A stretch of DNA of 13,591 nucleotides. Origin: Candidatus Competibacteraceae bacterium. Its GTDB lineage: Bacteria > Pseudomonadota > Gammaproteobacteria > Competibacterales > Competibacteraceae. The notes under the pieces are model-generated. The model did not search any database and was not told the DNA's origin. It worked only from the letters and a program-made list of their open reading frames with translations. The translations under genes and the position numbers were made by a program. The stretch is from assembly GCA_003527885.1 (NCBI GenBank), contig DPWB01000206.1:1-13591 (forward strand), written 5' to 3'. Numbering within the stretch: the stretch's first letter is position 1; the number at the start of each line of letters is the position of its first letter. Positions 1 through 7,765 of this stretch are shown here, piece by piece.

Positions 1-19
1 AGATGTGTATAAGAGACAG
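1..19 (+). other. Nextera Tn5 mosaic-end adapter (library artefact)
   Basis: The first 19 bases, AGATGTGTATAAGAGACAG, are exactly the Tn5 transposase mosaic end used in Nextera tagmentation libraries. Genomic sequence begins at base 20. This is not a natural Tn5 copy, because nothing else of the transposon is present and it sits flush with the contig edge. It gives a spurious upstream start whose peptide begins MYKRQ, a typical adapter-derived N-terminus in databases. Confidence 0.97.
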
Positions 20-67
20 TCATTATCCGTTCCCCTGCCCCTGCTTACTCGGGATCGTTACTCACTC

Positions 68-1339
68 ATGCAAAAAGACCATTTGACTGCTGTCCTGTTT
101 TCCTCGCTCGGTTTGACCGATTCGCTGTTGGAAAGCCTGGAAGATGCCGGTTTCACCCATTGTACGCCGATTCAGGCCGCCACGCTGCCACTGGCGCTCA
201 AAGGCCAGGATATCGCCGGCCAAGCCCAAACCGGCACCGGTAAGACCGCCGCGTTTCTGCTGGCCACCCTCCATCACCTGATGGAAACGCCGGCCCCCGA
301 GGATGCGTTCGGTCCGTGGGCGATCATGCTCGCGCCGACCCGCGAACTGGCGGTGCAAATCCATCGCGACGCCGAACTGATCGGCCGCTATACCGGCCTC
401 AAGTTTGCTGCGGTGTACGGCGGAACGGGTTACGACAGCCAGCGCCGCCAGCTGGAAAGGGGGGTGGACGTGCTGATCGGCACCCCCGGCCGGCTGATCG
501 ACTATTTCAAACAGGGGGTGTACAGGCTGTCGGATATCGAAGTGGTGGTGCTGGATGAAGCCGACCGGATGTTCGATCTCGGTTTCATCGCCGACATCCG
601 CTATCTGTTGCGCAAGATGCCGCCGGCCGGCCAGCGCATCAACATGCTGTTTTCCGCGACCTTGAGCAACCGGGTCATGGAGCTGGCCTACGAGCACATG
701 AACAACCCGCAGGTCATTCGGATCGAGGCCGACCACGTGACCGCCGACAAGGTGCGCCAGTCGCTCTATCACGTCTCGGCCCACGACAAAATTTCCTTGC
801 TGCTGGGCGTGCTGCGCCAGCAGGACCCCAAGCGCACCATGGTTTTCGTCAACACCAAGCGGGCGGCGGATCGCGTCACCGGGTATCTGCTGGGCAACGG
901 CTACGAGGCCGAAGTGTTGTCGGGCGATATCCCGCAAAACAAGCGGCTGCGGCTGTTGGAGTCGTTCCAGCGCGGCGAATTGCCGATCCTGGTGGCGACC
1001 GACGTGGCGGCGCGCGGCCTGCACATCCCCGACGTGACCCACGTCATCAATTTCGATTTGCCGCAGGACCAAGAGGATTACGTGCACAGGATCGGGCGGA
1101 CCGCGCGCATCGGCGCCAGCGGCGACGCCATCAGTTTCGCCTGCGAGGAGTACGTGTATTCGCTGCCGGAGATCGAGGATTTCATCGGTCAGAAAATTGA
1201 GGTGTTGCCCATCACCGAAGATTTGTTGGTCGAGTACAAGCCGCCCAAGCGCCTGGAACGCCGCCGCCCTGCCGCGTCGGGGGGCGAGCACCGCCCGCGC
1301 GGTCGCGCGCCCCACCGCCGGCCGGCCAACCGCCACTGA
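68..1339 (+). CDS. rhlB: ATP-dependent RNA helicase RhlB (DEAD-box)
   Basis: DEAD-box RNA helicase, in enterobacteria a component of the RNA degradosome that unwinds structured mRNA for RNase E/PNPase. The 423-residue protein shows every family motif: Q motif ending CTPIQ (32-36), motif I AQTGTGKT (53-60), PTRELA (90-95), TPGR (139-142), DEAD (163-166), SAT (196-198), [11 protein letters not shown] (315-325) and motif [10 protein letters not shown] (340-347). The Arg-rich tail after about 390 resembles the basic RhlB C-terminus. The ATG at 68 is chosen because MQKDHLT matches the E. coli RhlB start MSKTHLT; the frame also runs upstream into the adapter, and those 21 codons are not real. No convincing Shine-Dalgarno is visible. 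Motif VI has Ala where most family members have Gly. It is the first gene of a tight + strand cluster, and any promoter lies within or beyond the 48 genomic bases preceding it. Confidence 0.95.
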   Translation: MQKDHLTAVLFSSLGLTDSLLESLEDAGFTHCTPIQAATLPLALKGQDIAGQAQTGTGKTAAFLLATLHHLMETPAPEDAFGPWAIMLAPTRELAVQIHRDAELIGRYTGLKFAAVYGGTGYDSQRRQLERGVDVLIGTPGRLIDYFKQGVYRLSDIEVVVLDEADRMFDLGFIADIRYLLRKMPPAGQRINMLFSATLSNRVMELAYEHMNNPQVIRIEADHVTADKVRQSLYHVSAHDKISLLLGVLRQQDPKRTMVFVNTKRAADRVTGYLLGNGYEAEVLSGDIPQNKRLRLLESFQRGELPILVATDVAARGLHIPDVTHVINFDLPQDQEDYVHRIGRTARIGASGDAISFACEEYVYSLPEIEDFIGQKIEVLPITEDLLVEYKPPKRLERRRPAASGGEHRPRGRAPHRRPANRH

Positions 1340-1349
1340 GCGTGGCGGT

Positions 1350-1356
1350 AAGAAGG
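1350..1356 (+). promoter_or_regulatory. Ribosome binding site of the GGT-family gene
   Basis: AAGAAGG, one mismatch from AAGGAGG, lies 6 bases before the GTG at 1363. The more upstream in-frame GTG at 1342 has no such site, so this motif favours the 1363 start. Confidence 0.5.
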
Positions 1357-1362
1357 CCGCCC

Positions 1363-2883
1363 GTGGCGGAGCGTTCACCGTGCCGGGGCGGCGCGGCCAG
1401 CGGCCATCCGGCGGTAACCGCCGCCGCCTGCGACATGCTGCGCGCGGGCGGCAACGCCTTCGATGCGGCGGTGGCCGCCGGATTTGCCGCCGCCGTGGCG
1501 GAACCGGCGCTGACCAGCCTGGGCGGCGGCGGTTTTCTGTTGGCGCGGCCCGCGCAAAGCCGGCCCGTGGTGTTCGACTTTTTCGTGGATACGCCGGGGC
1601 AGGGCTTGCGGGCCGGCGACTTGGAGCCACACTTCGTGCCGGTCACGGTCCGTTTTCCTGGCAGCGAACAACTCTTCAACGTCGGCATGGGGTCGGTGGC
1701 GGTGCCGGGCGCGCTCAAGGGCTATCTGCACGCGCATCGCCGGCTGGGCCGGTTGCCGCTGCGCGACGTGCTGGCGCCGGCCGTGCATTTGGCCCGCGAA
1801 GGGCTCACCGTCAACGCCAAGCAGGCCTATTTCCTGGAGCTGCTGGTGCCGATCATGACCCTGAGCGCCGCCGGCCGCGCCTTGTTTGAGCCGGCGGGGC
1901 GATATCTGCGCGAAGGCGACCTGTTCCGCAACCCGGAGCTGGCGGCTTTGCTGGAAACTTTGCCGCACGGCGGCGAACGGGAATTTTACGAAGGCGAATG
2001 GGCCGCGCGCACGGCCCGCGCCATGCGGGAGGGGGCGGGCTTGTTGACCGCCGCCGACTTGGCGGCTTACCGGGTCACCGAACGCGAACCGCTGGCGGTG
2101 GATTATCGCGGCTATCGCGTGCTGACCAACCCGCCACCGTCATTCGGTGGTGCGTTGATCGGGCTGTCGCTGCGTTTGTTGGAGTCGTGCGAGCCAGTCC
2201 CGGCGGGTTTTGGTTCGCCGGGCCATCTGGCCTTGCTGGCGGCGACGATGCGGGAGGTGGATCGCCACCGCGCCGAGGGTTATCTCAGTCCGGTCGACCT
2301 CGGCGAGTCCGATCTGCTCGAAAGCCGGGGGCGGGTCCGCACGGCCTGTGGGGGAACAACGCATATCAGCGTCTGTGACGCCGACGGCAACGCGGCCAGC
2401 ATGACCACCTCCAACGGCGAAGGCTCCGGCTGCTTTGTCGCCGGGACCGGCATCATGCTCAACAACATGATGGGTGAGGACGACCTGCATCCCGAGGGTT
2501 TCCACGCCAGTCCACCCGGAATGCGGGTGGCCTCGATGATGGCGCCCTCGCTGCTGCTGGCCGGCGACCGGGTGCGGCTGGTGCTGGGCAGCGGCGGCAG
2601 CAAGCGCATCCGTTCCGCCCTGGTGCAGGTGATCAGTAACGTGGTCGATTTCGGTTTCGAACCGCGCGCCGCGGTGGAAGCGCCGCGGTTACACTGGGAC
2701 GGCGAACGGATTCAAGTGGAGCCCGGCTTTGCCGATGAGGCGCTGACCGCCTTGGAGGGCCGGTGGCCGCTCAACCGCTGGACGGTGCGCGACCTTTATT
2801 TCGGAGGCGTCCACGCCGTCGCGCCGGAGGGCGACGGTGCGGGCGATCCTCGGCGCGGCGGCTGCGCGGCGGCGGTCGATTGA
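1363..2883 (+). CDS. Gamma-glutamyltransferase-family Ntn hydrolase
   Basis: Member of the gamma-glutamyltranspeptidase family, which self-cleaves before a conserved Thr to give two subunits. Starting at GTG 1363 it has 506 residues. The N-terminal part shows GHPAVTAAA, LRAGGNAFDAAVAA and SLGGGGFLL; the catalytic nucleophile is the first Thr of TTHISV at residue 332 (codon 2356-2358), followed by DADGNA, LNNMM and a glycine-rich GSGGSKR loop (409-415), and the chain ends AGDPRRGG as usual. There is no signal peptide, so a cytoplasmic location is likely, unlike periplasmic E. coli Ggt. The segment that carries the substrate-binding Arg (R114) in E. coli reads FDFFVDTP (71-78) with no Arg, which marks a separate subfamily; the substrate may not be glutathione. 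An in-frame GTG at 1342, 2 bases after the rhlB stop, would add 7 residues but lacks a ribosome site. Probably translated from the rhlB transcript. Confidence 0.88.
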   Translation: MAERSPCRGGAASGHPAVTAAACDMLRAGGNAFDAAVAAGFAAAVAEPALTSLGGGGFLLARPAQSRPVVFDFFVDTPGQGLRAGDLEPHFVPVTVRFPGSEQLFNVGMGSVAVPGALKGYLHAHRRLGRLPLRDVLAPAVHLAREGLTVNAKQAYFLELLVPIMTLSAAGRALFEPAGRYLREGDLFRNPELAALLETLPHGGEREFYEGEWAARTARAMREGAGLLTAADLAAYRVTEREPLAVDYRGYRVLTNPPPSFGGALIGLSLRLLESCEPVPAGFGSPGHLALLAATMREVDRHRAEGYLSPVDLGESDLLESRGRVRTACGGTTHISVCDADGNAASMTTSNGEGSGCFVAGTGIMLNNMMGEDDLHPEGFHASPPGMRVASMMAPSLLLAGDRVRLVLGSGGSKRIRSALVQVISNVVDFGFEPRAAVEAPRLHWDGERIQVEPGFADEALTALEGRWPLNRWTVRDLYFGGVHAVAPEGDGAGDPRRGGCAAAVD

Positions 2884-2888
2884 TTTCC

Positions 2889-2896
2889 AAGGGGGG
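2889..2896 (+). promoter_or_regulatory. Ribosome binding site of pilU
   Basis: AAGGGGGG sits 8 bases before the ATG at 2905. It overlaps the GTG at 2896, the start of the longest frame, which therefore cannot be the real initiation codon. Confidence 0.6.
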
Positions 2897-2904
2897 TGAT
2901 AGCG

Positions 2905-4110
2905 ATGACGATGAGAAACAGAATCATCAACTTGAAGGATTTTCTGTCGACCCTGGCCCGCCGGGACGGGTCGGATATTTATCTTAGCACCGGCGCGCCG
3001 CCCTGCGGTAAATTCCAAGGGGTGTTGAAGATGCTGGACAAGGAACCGTTGCCGCCGGGCCGGGTGAAACAGATCGCCTATTCGGTGATGGATGCGGCGC
3101 AAATCGCCGAATTCGAAAAGACCCTGGAGATGAATCTGGCGATCAGCGAGCCCAACGTCGGCCGGTTTCGGGTCAACATCTTCAAGCAGCGCGGCGAAAT
3201 CTCCATGGTGATCCGCAACATCAAGACCGATATTCCCAGCATCGAAACGCTGGGGCTGCCGCCGGTGCTGACCCAGGTCATCATGGAAAAGCGCGGCCTG
3301 ATCCTGTTCGTGGGCGGCACCGGTTCGGGGAAATCCACTTCGCTGGCCGCGCTGATCGATCACCGCAACAGCCAAAGCGGCGGCCATATCATCACCATCG
3401 AAGACCCGATCGAATTCGTGCACCGGCACAAGCGCTCGGTGATCAACCAGCGCGAAGTGGGGGTCGATACCTTAAGCTATGCGGACGCGCTCAAGAACAC
3501 GTTGCGGCAAGCGCCGGACGTCATTCTGATCGGCGAAATTCGCGACCGGGACACCATGGAGCACGCGCTCGCCTTCGCGGAAACCGGCCATCTGGCGATT
3601 TCCACCTTGCACGCCAACAGCGCCAATCAGGCGCTGGATCGCATCGTCAACTTTTTCCCCGAGGAGCGCCGGCCGCAGTTGCTGGCCGATTTGTCGGGCA
3701 ATCTGCGCGCGTTCGTGTCGCAACGGTTGATTCCGACCGTGGACGGCAAGCGGGTGGCGGCCATCGAGGTGCTGTTGAACTCGCCGATGGTCGAGGCCCT
3801 GATCAAGCGCGGCGAGGTGGGCGGCCTCAAGGAAATCATGGAAAAATCGAGCGGGCTCGGGATGCAGACCTTCGATCAGGCGCTGTTCGCGCTGCATCAG
3901 ACCGGCAAGATCAGCTTCGAGGAAGCGATCAAAAACGCCGATTCCGCCAATAACTTACGGTTGCGGATCAACTTGTCCGGCGGCGCGCAGACCGTCGAGC
4001 GGCCGGGCGGCTCGGGCTTGGCGCTGGAGGCCATCGAAGAGCCGGAGGAGGAAGAAAAACCGGCGCCAGCGGTCAGCCCACGGCCACAGTCGCGTCCCGG
4101 TGGAGCTTGA
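2905..4110 (+). CDS. pilU: Type IV pilus twitching motility ATPase PilU
   Basis: PilT-family secretion ATPase that assists pilus retraction at the inner-membrane base of the type IV pilus. The 401-residue protein has an N-terminal PAS-like half with SDIYLSTG (23-30) and GRFRVNIF (86-93), Walker A GGTGSGKST (137-145), Asp box IEDPIE (165-170), Walker B ILIGEIRD (207-214) and His box STLHANSANQALDRI (233-247). The LHAN and NFFPEERR wording matches PilU rather than PilT. Start ATG 2905 is chosen for its ribosome site; ATG 2911 and GTG 2896 are alternatives. The last 40 or so residues form an acidic, then Pro-rich tail (IEEPEEEEKPAPAV) that I do not recall from P. aeruginosa PilU (382 aa). No pilT partner lies beside it, although pilT and pilU are commonly adjacent. 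It is 21 bp downstream of the GGT-family gene. Confidence 0.93.
   Translation: MTMRNRIINLKDFLSTLARRDGSDIYLSTGAPPCGKFQGVLKMLDKEPLPPGRVKQIAYSVMDAAQIAEFEKTLEMNLAISEPNVGRFRVNIFKQRGEISMVIRNIKTDIPSIETLGLPPVLTQVIMEKRGLILFVGGTGSGKSTSLAALIDHRNSQSGGHIITIEDPIEFVHRHKRSVINQREVGVDTLSYADALKNTLRQAPDVILIGEIRDRDTMEHALAFAETGHLAISTLHANSANQALDRIVNFFPEERRPQLLADLSGNLRAFVSQRLIPTVDGKRVAAIEVLLNSPMVEALIKRGEVGGLKEIMEKSSGLGMQTFDQALFALHQTGKISFEEAIKNADSANNLRLRINLSGGAQTVERPGGSGLALEAIEEPEEEEKPAPAVSPRPQSRPGGA
4099..4105 (+). promoter_or_regulatory. Ribosome binding site of the HAD phosphatase gene
   Basis: GGTGGAG inside the 3' end of pilU lies 7 bases before GTG 4113. The alternative TTG at 4107, overlapping the pilU stop, would have only 1 base of spacing, so GTG 4113 is preferred. 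Confidence 0.5.
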
Positions 4111-4112
4111 CC

Positions 4113-4754
4113 GTGACCGAGGCCGCTTCGAAGCAGGTTTTGCGGGTGGCGGAGGGCGTCCGAGGGTTGATCTTCGATTGCGACGGAACGTTGGTCGATA
4201 CCTTGCCCTTGCATTACGCCGCCTGGAAAGAGACCTTCGCAGTGTTGGGTCTGCCTTGTCCGCTGGAGTTTCTGATTGAGCACAACGGCAAACCCACCGA
4301 CCAGATCGTCCGCTTGTACAACGCCCGGTTTGACCGGCGCATCGCGGTCGACCAGTTTACGGCCGACAAGGAACGGCGCACGCACGCCCTGCTGGGACAC
4401 GCCCGTCCCTTGGAACCGGTGGCGGCATTGGCGCGACGCCACCATGGCCGCTTGCCGATGGCGGTGGTGTCCGGCAGCAATCGCCCCAACGTGGAGCTGG
4501 CGTTGCGGGCCGCCGGACTGGGCGCGCTGTTCCCGGTGGTGCTGACCGCCGACGATGGCCTGCCGCCCAAACCCGCGCCGGCGCTTTTTTTGGAGGCCGC
4601 CCGCCGTCTGGGGGTGGAAGCCCGCGACTGCCAGGTGTTCGAGGATGCCGATTCCGGGCTGGAAGCGGCCCGCCGCGCCGGAATGAAAGCGACCGACGTG
4701 CGCCCCTTCGGCGGGGGGGGCTACGCGCCTGCGGTGGGAGATTCGGGCGGCTAG
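4113..4754 (+). CDS. HAD-family phosphatase, beta-phosphoglucomutase/YqaB-like
   Basis: Haloacid dehalogenase superfamily hydrolase, subfamily with an alpha-helical cap. The 213 residues carry all four motifs: motif I FDCDGT with nucleophile Asp22 and acid/base Asp24, motif II VVSGS (118-122), motif III Lys153 in PPKPAP, and motif IV VFEDADSG (175-182). The cap and surrounding phrases (HNGKPTDQI, HGRLPMAVVSGS, FEDADSGLEAARRAGM) resemble E. coli YqaB, a fructose-1-phosphate phosphatase, more than a true mutase. The substrate is probably a small sugar phosphate, but this cannot be read from sequence. The gene starts 2 bases after the pilU stop and its TAG shares a CTAG with the stop of the convergent protease gene. 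A run of seven G near 4711 is a possible sequencing-indel site in the last codons, so the exact C-terminus is less certain. Confidence 0.87.
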   Translation: MTEAASKQVLRVAEGVRGLIFDCDGTLVDTLPLHYAAWKETFAVLGLPCPLEFLIEHNGKPTDQIVRLYNARFDRRIAVDQFTADKERRTHALLGHARPLEPVAALARRHHGRLPMAVVSGSNRPNVELALRAAGLGALFPVVLTADDGLPPKPAPALFLEAARRLGVEARDCQVFEDADSGLEAARRAGMKATDVRPFGGGGYAPAVGDSGG

Positions 4755-5674
4755 CCTTTGCCGTGGAGAACGGCCAGGAAATTCTTGCGAAAAGCGGCTA
4801 ACGAAAGCGTTTCCCGCCGCGCCGAACTCGGGTCGTATAACTCGATCCGGGTTCCTCTCATTCCGAGCACGGCGAAACCGTGCCACGCCGTCACATCGGC
4901 GGCTTCCTCTTTCGAAGCGGCGATCGCCGGTACTCTCCGGGCGTTTCTGGCGGCTTCCTGAATCGTTGAGTCCGGCGTCTGGCCGGTCACTGCGAAACCG
5001 TCCGGGCTGGAACCGACCACGACCTCCCACACGGCGTTGGCGGTGAGTTTGTTAGGGTCGTCGAGCTCGTTGTAGCTGCCGACCTTTTCCGCGAAAGCCC
5101 GTTCGATAAGACAGGGCCAAAGCGCTTGCTTGGGTGATGTCATGTAGATCGGGTTCGGGTCCCTGGCTTCATCGGTGTACAGCACGCTGCTGACTTCGAA
5201 GGACTGGCTTTTCAGCCTGACCGTAAAGTAGCGGCCGGTGATGATCCTATCGATCTTTTCCGCGAGCTGGTCGGCCACGCCCGACAAGTCCGTCTCGACG
5301 GTGGCCTTGTGCTCGGTGATGAGGCTTAGCAGATGCCGTTGGCCGGTCGCGGTGAAGGCGAGCGCCGCCAGCAGCGAGGCGAGCGGACAGTTGGCGAGGG
5401 AGCCTTGTTTCACATCCTCCAGCGCCGGTGTCCCTTTGCCGGTAAAGAGTGTCCATTTCACGTTGCGCGCGAGCTTGGTGATATCGTCCGAGGCGGGTGG
5501 CGGCATCCTGAACTGCTTTGCCGAGCCAGAGAGCTTGGCCAAACCGGCGCTCTGGGCAGGGGCCAAATAGATCCCTGGGGTAAAGCCGAGCGGGCCGGGT
5601 GAACGGGTGCCGCCGGAACCGGGCGTGGCGCCGAGTGGTCCGGGTGCGCGGGATTGCGGTGGCAGATCGACCAT
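4751..5674 (-). CDS. Calpain-like (family C2) cysteine protease, divergent
   Basis: A 307-residue protein with clear though divergent calpain catalytic-domain features. DVKQGSLANCPLASLLAALA (87-106) parallels the calpain block QGxLGDCW, placing the nucleophile at Cys96; LWPCLIERAFAEKVGSYNEL (185-204) parallels calpain LWxxLLEKAYAKLxGSY; and AWHGFAVLGMRG (263-274) followed by ELYDP (278-282) gives the probable catalytic His265 and an Asp281 where calpains have Asn. The Trp after the nucleophile Cys is Pro here. There are no EF-hands, no signal peptide and no membrane segment. Residues 1-45 are a Pro/Gly-rich tail with a duplicated PGPLGxTPG. ATG 5674 has a perfect AGGAGG 5 bases upstream that overlaps the prlC stop, so co-expression with prlC is likely. 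Base composition is somewhat less GC-rich than rhlB or gor. Substrate unknown; loss of activity is possible given the CP in place of CW. Confidence 0.72.
   Translation of the reverse strand: MVDLPPQSRAPGPLGATPGSGGTRSPGPLGFTPGIYLAPAQSAGLAKLSGSAKQFRMPPPASDDITKLARNVKWTLFTGKGTPALEDVKQGSLANCPLASLLAALAFTATGQRHLLSLITEHKATVETDLSGVADQLAEKIDRIITGRYFTVRLKSQSFEVSSVLYTDEARDPNPIYMTSPKQALWPCLIERAFAEKVGSYNELDDPNKLTANAVWEVVVGSSPDGFAVTGQTPDSTIQEAARNARRVPAIAASKEEAADVTAWHGFAVLGMRGTRIELYDPSSARRETLSLAAFRKNFLAVLHGKG
5573..5644 (-). repeat. Duplicated PGPLGxTPG motif in the calpain-like protein tail
   Basis: Residues 11-19 read PGPLGATPG and residues 26-34 read PGPLGFTPG, a 15-residue period within the Pro/Gly-rich N-terminal tail. 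Only two copies are present. It is probably a flexible linker or tether; no function can be assigned. Confidence 0.6.
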
Positions 5675-5679
5675 GAAGA

Positions 5680-5685
5680 CCTCCT
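5680..5685 (-). promoter_or_regulatory. Ribosome binding site of the calpain-like gene
   Basis: On the minus strand this is a perfect AGGAGG, 5 bases before ATG 5674. It overlaps the last bases of the prlC TAG stop, which suggests translation of the protease on the prlC transcript. Confidence 0.8.
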
Positions 5686-7765
5686 AAGCGGCTGCTTTGA
5701 TCCCGTTGGCTCGCAAGAGCGGTTCGATGCGCGGTTCCCGGCCGCGAAACTCGACGAAACTGGCCAAGGCCGGACGCGAGCCGCCGGTTTCGAGCACGCT
5801 GCGCTGGAAACGCGCGCCGGTCGGAGCGTCAAAAACCCCGTTTTCCTCGAAGGCGCTGAACGCGTCGGCCGACAAGACTTCCGCCCATTTATAACTGTAG
5901 TAACCCGCCGCGTAACCGCCGGAGAAGATGTGCGTGAAGGCGTTGGGAAAACGGTTGTAGCTGGGCGGGATGATCACCGCGACCTGCCTGCGCACCGCAT
6001 CGAGCAGCTCCAGCACCCGGCCGCCGCGCGCCGGGTCGAATTCCCGGTGCAGGCGGAAATCGAACAGGCCGAATTCCAGTTGCCGGACCATGAGGATACC
6101 CGCCTGAAAGGTCTTGGCCGCCCGCATTCGTTGGTACAGCGCTTCCGGCAGCGGCTCGCCGGTCTGGTAGTGGCCCGCCAGCAGCGCCAACGCCTCGCGC
6201 GACCAGCACCAGTTTTCCAAAAACTGGCTCGGCAGCTCCACCGCATCCCATTCCACGCCGTGGATGCCGGTGACCGGCAGATAATCGATTTTGCTCAGCA
6301 GATGGTGCAAGCCGTGACCGAACTCGTGGAACAGGGTCACCACTTCGCCGTGGGTCAGCAGCGCCGGATCCTCGCCCAGCGGCGGCGTGAAGTTGCACAC
6401 CAAATAAGCCGCCGGTAGCCGCACCCGGCCGTCGATCACCCGTCGCGCCAAGCAGCCGTCCATCCAGGCTCCGCCGCGTTTGTGGGGGCGAGCGTACAAG
6501 TCCAGATAAAACCGGCCGCGCGGCTGTCCGCTCGAATCGGCGATTTCGTAGACCCGCACGTCGGGGTGCCACACCTCGATGCCGTCCAGCAAACGGATGG
6601 CGATGCCGAACAGTTTCTCCGCAACCGCGAACAAGCCCGGCAGCACGCGGGTGACCGGGAAGTAAGGTCGCAACTCTTCCTGCGACAGCCGGTAGCGGTG
6701 CTGGCGCAGTTTCTCGGAGTAATAACCGATATCCCAAGCTTCCAACGCCTCAATTCCGAATTCGGCGCGGGCAAACTCCCGCAGTTCGGCCAATTCCCGC
6801 TGGGCTTGCGGCCGGGCGCGGCGGGCCAAGCCGTCGAGGAACGCCAACACCTGGTCCGGGGAGTCGGCCATCTTGGTCGCCAGCGAGTATTCGGAGTAAT
6901 CCTGAAAGCCCAGCATCTGGGCCAACTCATGCCGCAGCGCCAGAAGGCGTTCCATGAGCGGGCCGTTGTCCCACCGGCCGGCGTTCGGGCCCTGATCCGA
7001 GGCGCGGGTGCAGAAAGCCTCATACAATTCGCGCCGTAGTTCGCGGTCGTCGGCGTAGTTGAGCACGGGCAGGTAGGAGGGCAGCTCCAGGGTCAGCAGC
7101 CAGCCCTCGAGCGCTCGCTGTTGGGCGGTTTGACGGGCCAGCGCCCGCGCCGACTCCGGGAGGCCGGCCAGTTGCGTTTCGTCGGTGACCCGCTTGGTCC
7201 AACCCTGGGTGGCGTCCAGCACGTTTTCGGCGAACCTTGCGCTCAGTTGCGACAGCTCTTGTTGGATATCTTTGTAGCGCGCTTGTTGCTCTGGCGACAG
7301 GGCGATACCGGACAGGCGGAAATCGCGCAGGGCGTTGTCGATGACCTTGCGTTGGGCGGCGTCGAGCCGGACATATTCCGATCCCTCGGCGATTTGCCGG
7401 TAGGCCCGGTAAAGCCCTTCGTGCTGGCCGACTTCCGTGGCGTAGGCGCTGAGTTTCGGCAGGCAGGCGTTGTAAGCCGCGCGCAGCGCTTCGGAATCCA
7501 GCACCGCGTGCAAATGGCTGACCGGCGACCACGCTTTATTGAAACGGTCTTCTAGCTCTTCCAGCGGCTGAATTAAATGGTTCCAGGTATAAGAAGTTCT
7601 CGCGGCCAGCAGCCGTTCTATTTCAGTACGGTTCTCGGATAGCACTCGGTCAATGGCAGGTTCGATGTGTTCGGGTCGAATAGCCGCATAAGAGGGCAGG
7701 TCAGCGGCGCCGAGTAACGGGTTAATCATTGCGTAGGCCCTATTAAGCGAGGCTGCCGAGGTCAT
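5684..7765 (-). CDS. prlC: Oligopeptidase A (M3 family zinc peptidase)
   Basis: Cytoplasmic zinc oligopeptidase that degrades short peptides, including cleaved signal peptides. Of 693 residues, almost all align with E. coli OpdA/PrlC. The zinc site HEFGHGLHH has His480, Glu481 and His484, with the third ligand probably Glu510 in VELPSQFLENW. Other diagnostic stretches are TRASDQGPNAGRWDN (253-267), YLDLYARPHKRGGAWMD (420-436) and the late SGGYAAGYYSYKWAEV. ATG 7765 overlaps the hemerythrin stop by ATGA, suggesting translational coupling; however MINPLL at ATG 7729 matches the E. coli start MTNPLL, so the protein may really begin there with 681 residues. Neither start has a strong ribosome site. 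Located between an oxygen-binding protein and a cysteine protease, it could finish off peptides released by the latter (inference). Confidence 0.95.
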   Translation of the reverse strand: MTSAASLNRAYAMINPLLGAADLPSYAAIRPEHIEPAIDRVLSENRTEIERLLAARTSYTWNHLIQPLEELEDRFNKAWSPVSHLHAVLDSEALRAAYNACLPKLSAYATEVGQHEGLYRAYRQIAEGSEYVRLDAAQRKVIDNALRDFRLSGIALSPEQQARYKDIQQELSQLSARFAENVLDATQGWTKRVTDETQLAGLPESARALARQTAQQRALEGWLLTLELPSYLPVLNYADDRELRRELYEAFCTRASDQGPNAGRWDNGPLMERLLALRHELAQMLGFQDYSEYSLATKMADSPDQVLAFLDGLARRARPQAQRELAELREFARAEFGIEALEAWDIGYYSEKLRQHRYRLSQEELRPYFPVTRVLPGLFAVAEKLFGIAIRLLDGIEVWHPDVRVYEIADSSGQPRGRFYLDLYARPHKRGGAWMDGCLARRVIDGRVRLPAAYLVCNFTPPLGEDPALLTHGEVVTLFHEFGHGLHHLLSKIDYLPVTGIHGVEWDAVELPSQFLENWCWSREALALLAGHYQTGEPLPEALYQRMRAAKTFQAGILMVRQLEFGLFDFRLHREFDPARGGRVLELLDAVRRQVAVIIPPSYNRFPNAFTHIFSGGYAAGYYSYKWAEVLSADAFSAFEENGVFDAPTGARFQRSVLETGGSRPALASFVEFRGREPRIEPLLRANGIKAAA

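Noticed and set aside
1..19. Natural Tn5/IS50 end
   Set aside because: The hyperactive mosaic end at the contig edge, plus matching Nextera index and P7 sequence at the other end, shows library origin.
62..1630. Long minus-strand open frame of 522 codons across rhlB
   Set aside because: Antisense shadow in high-GC DNA; its Arg/Pro/Gln-rich translation shows no domain, while the + strand has a complete RhlB.
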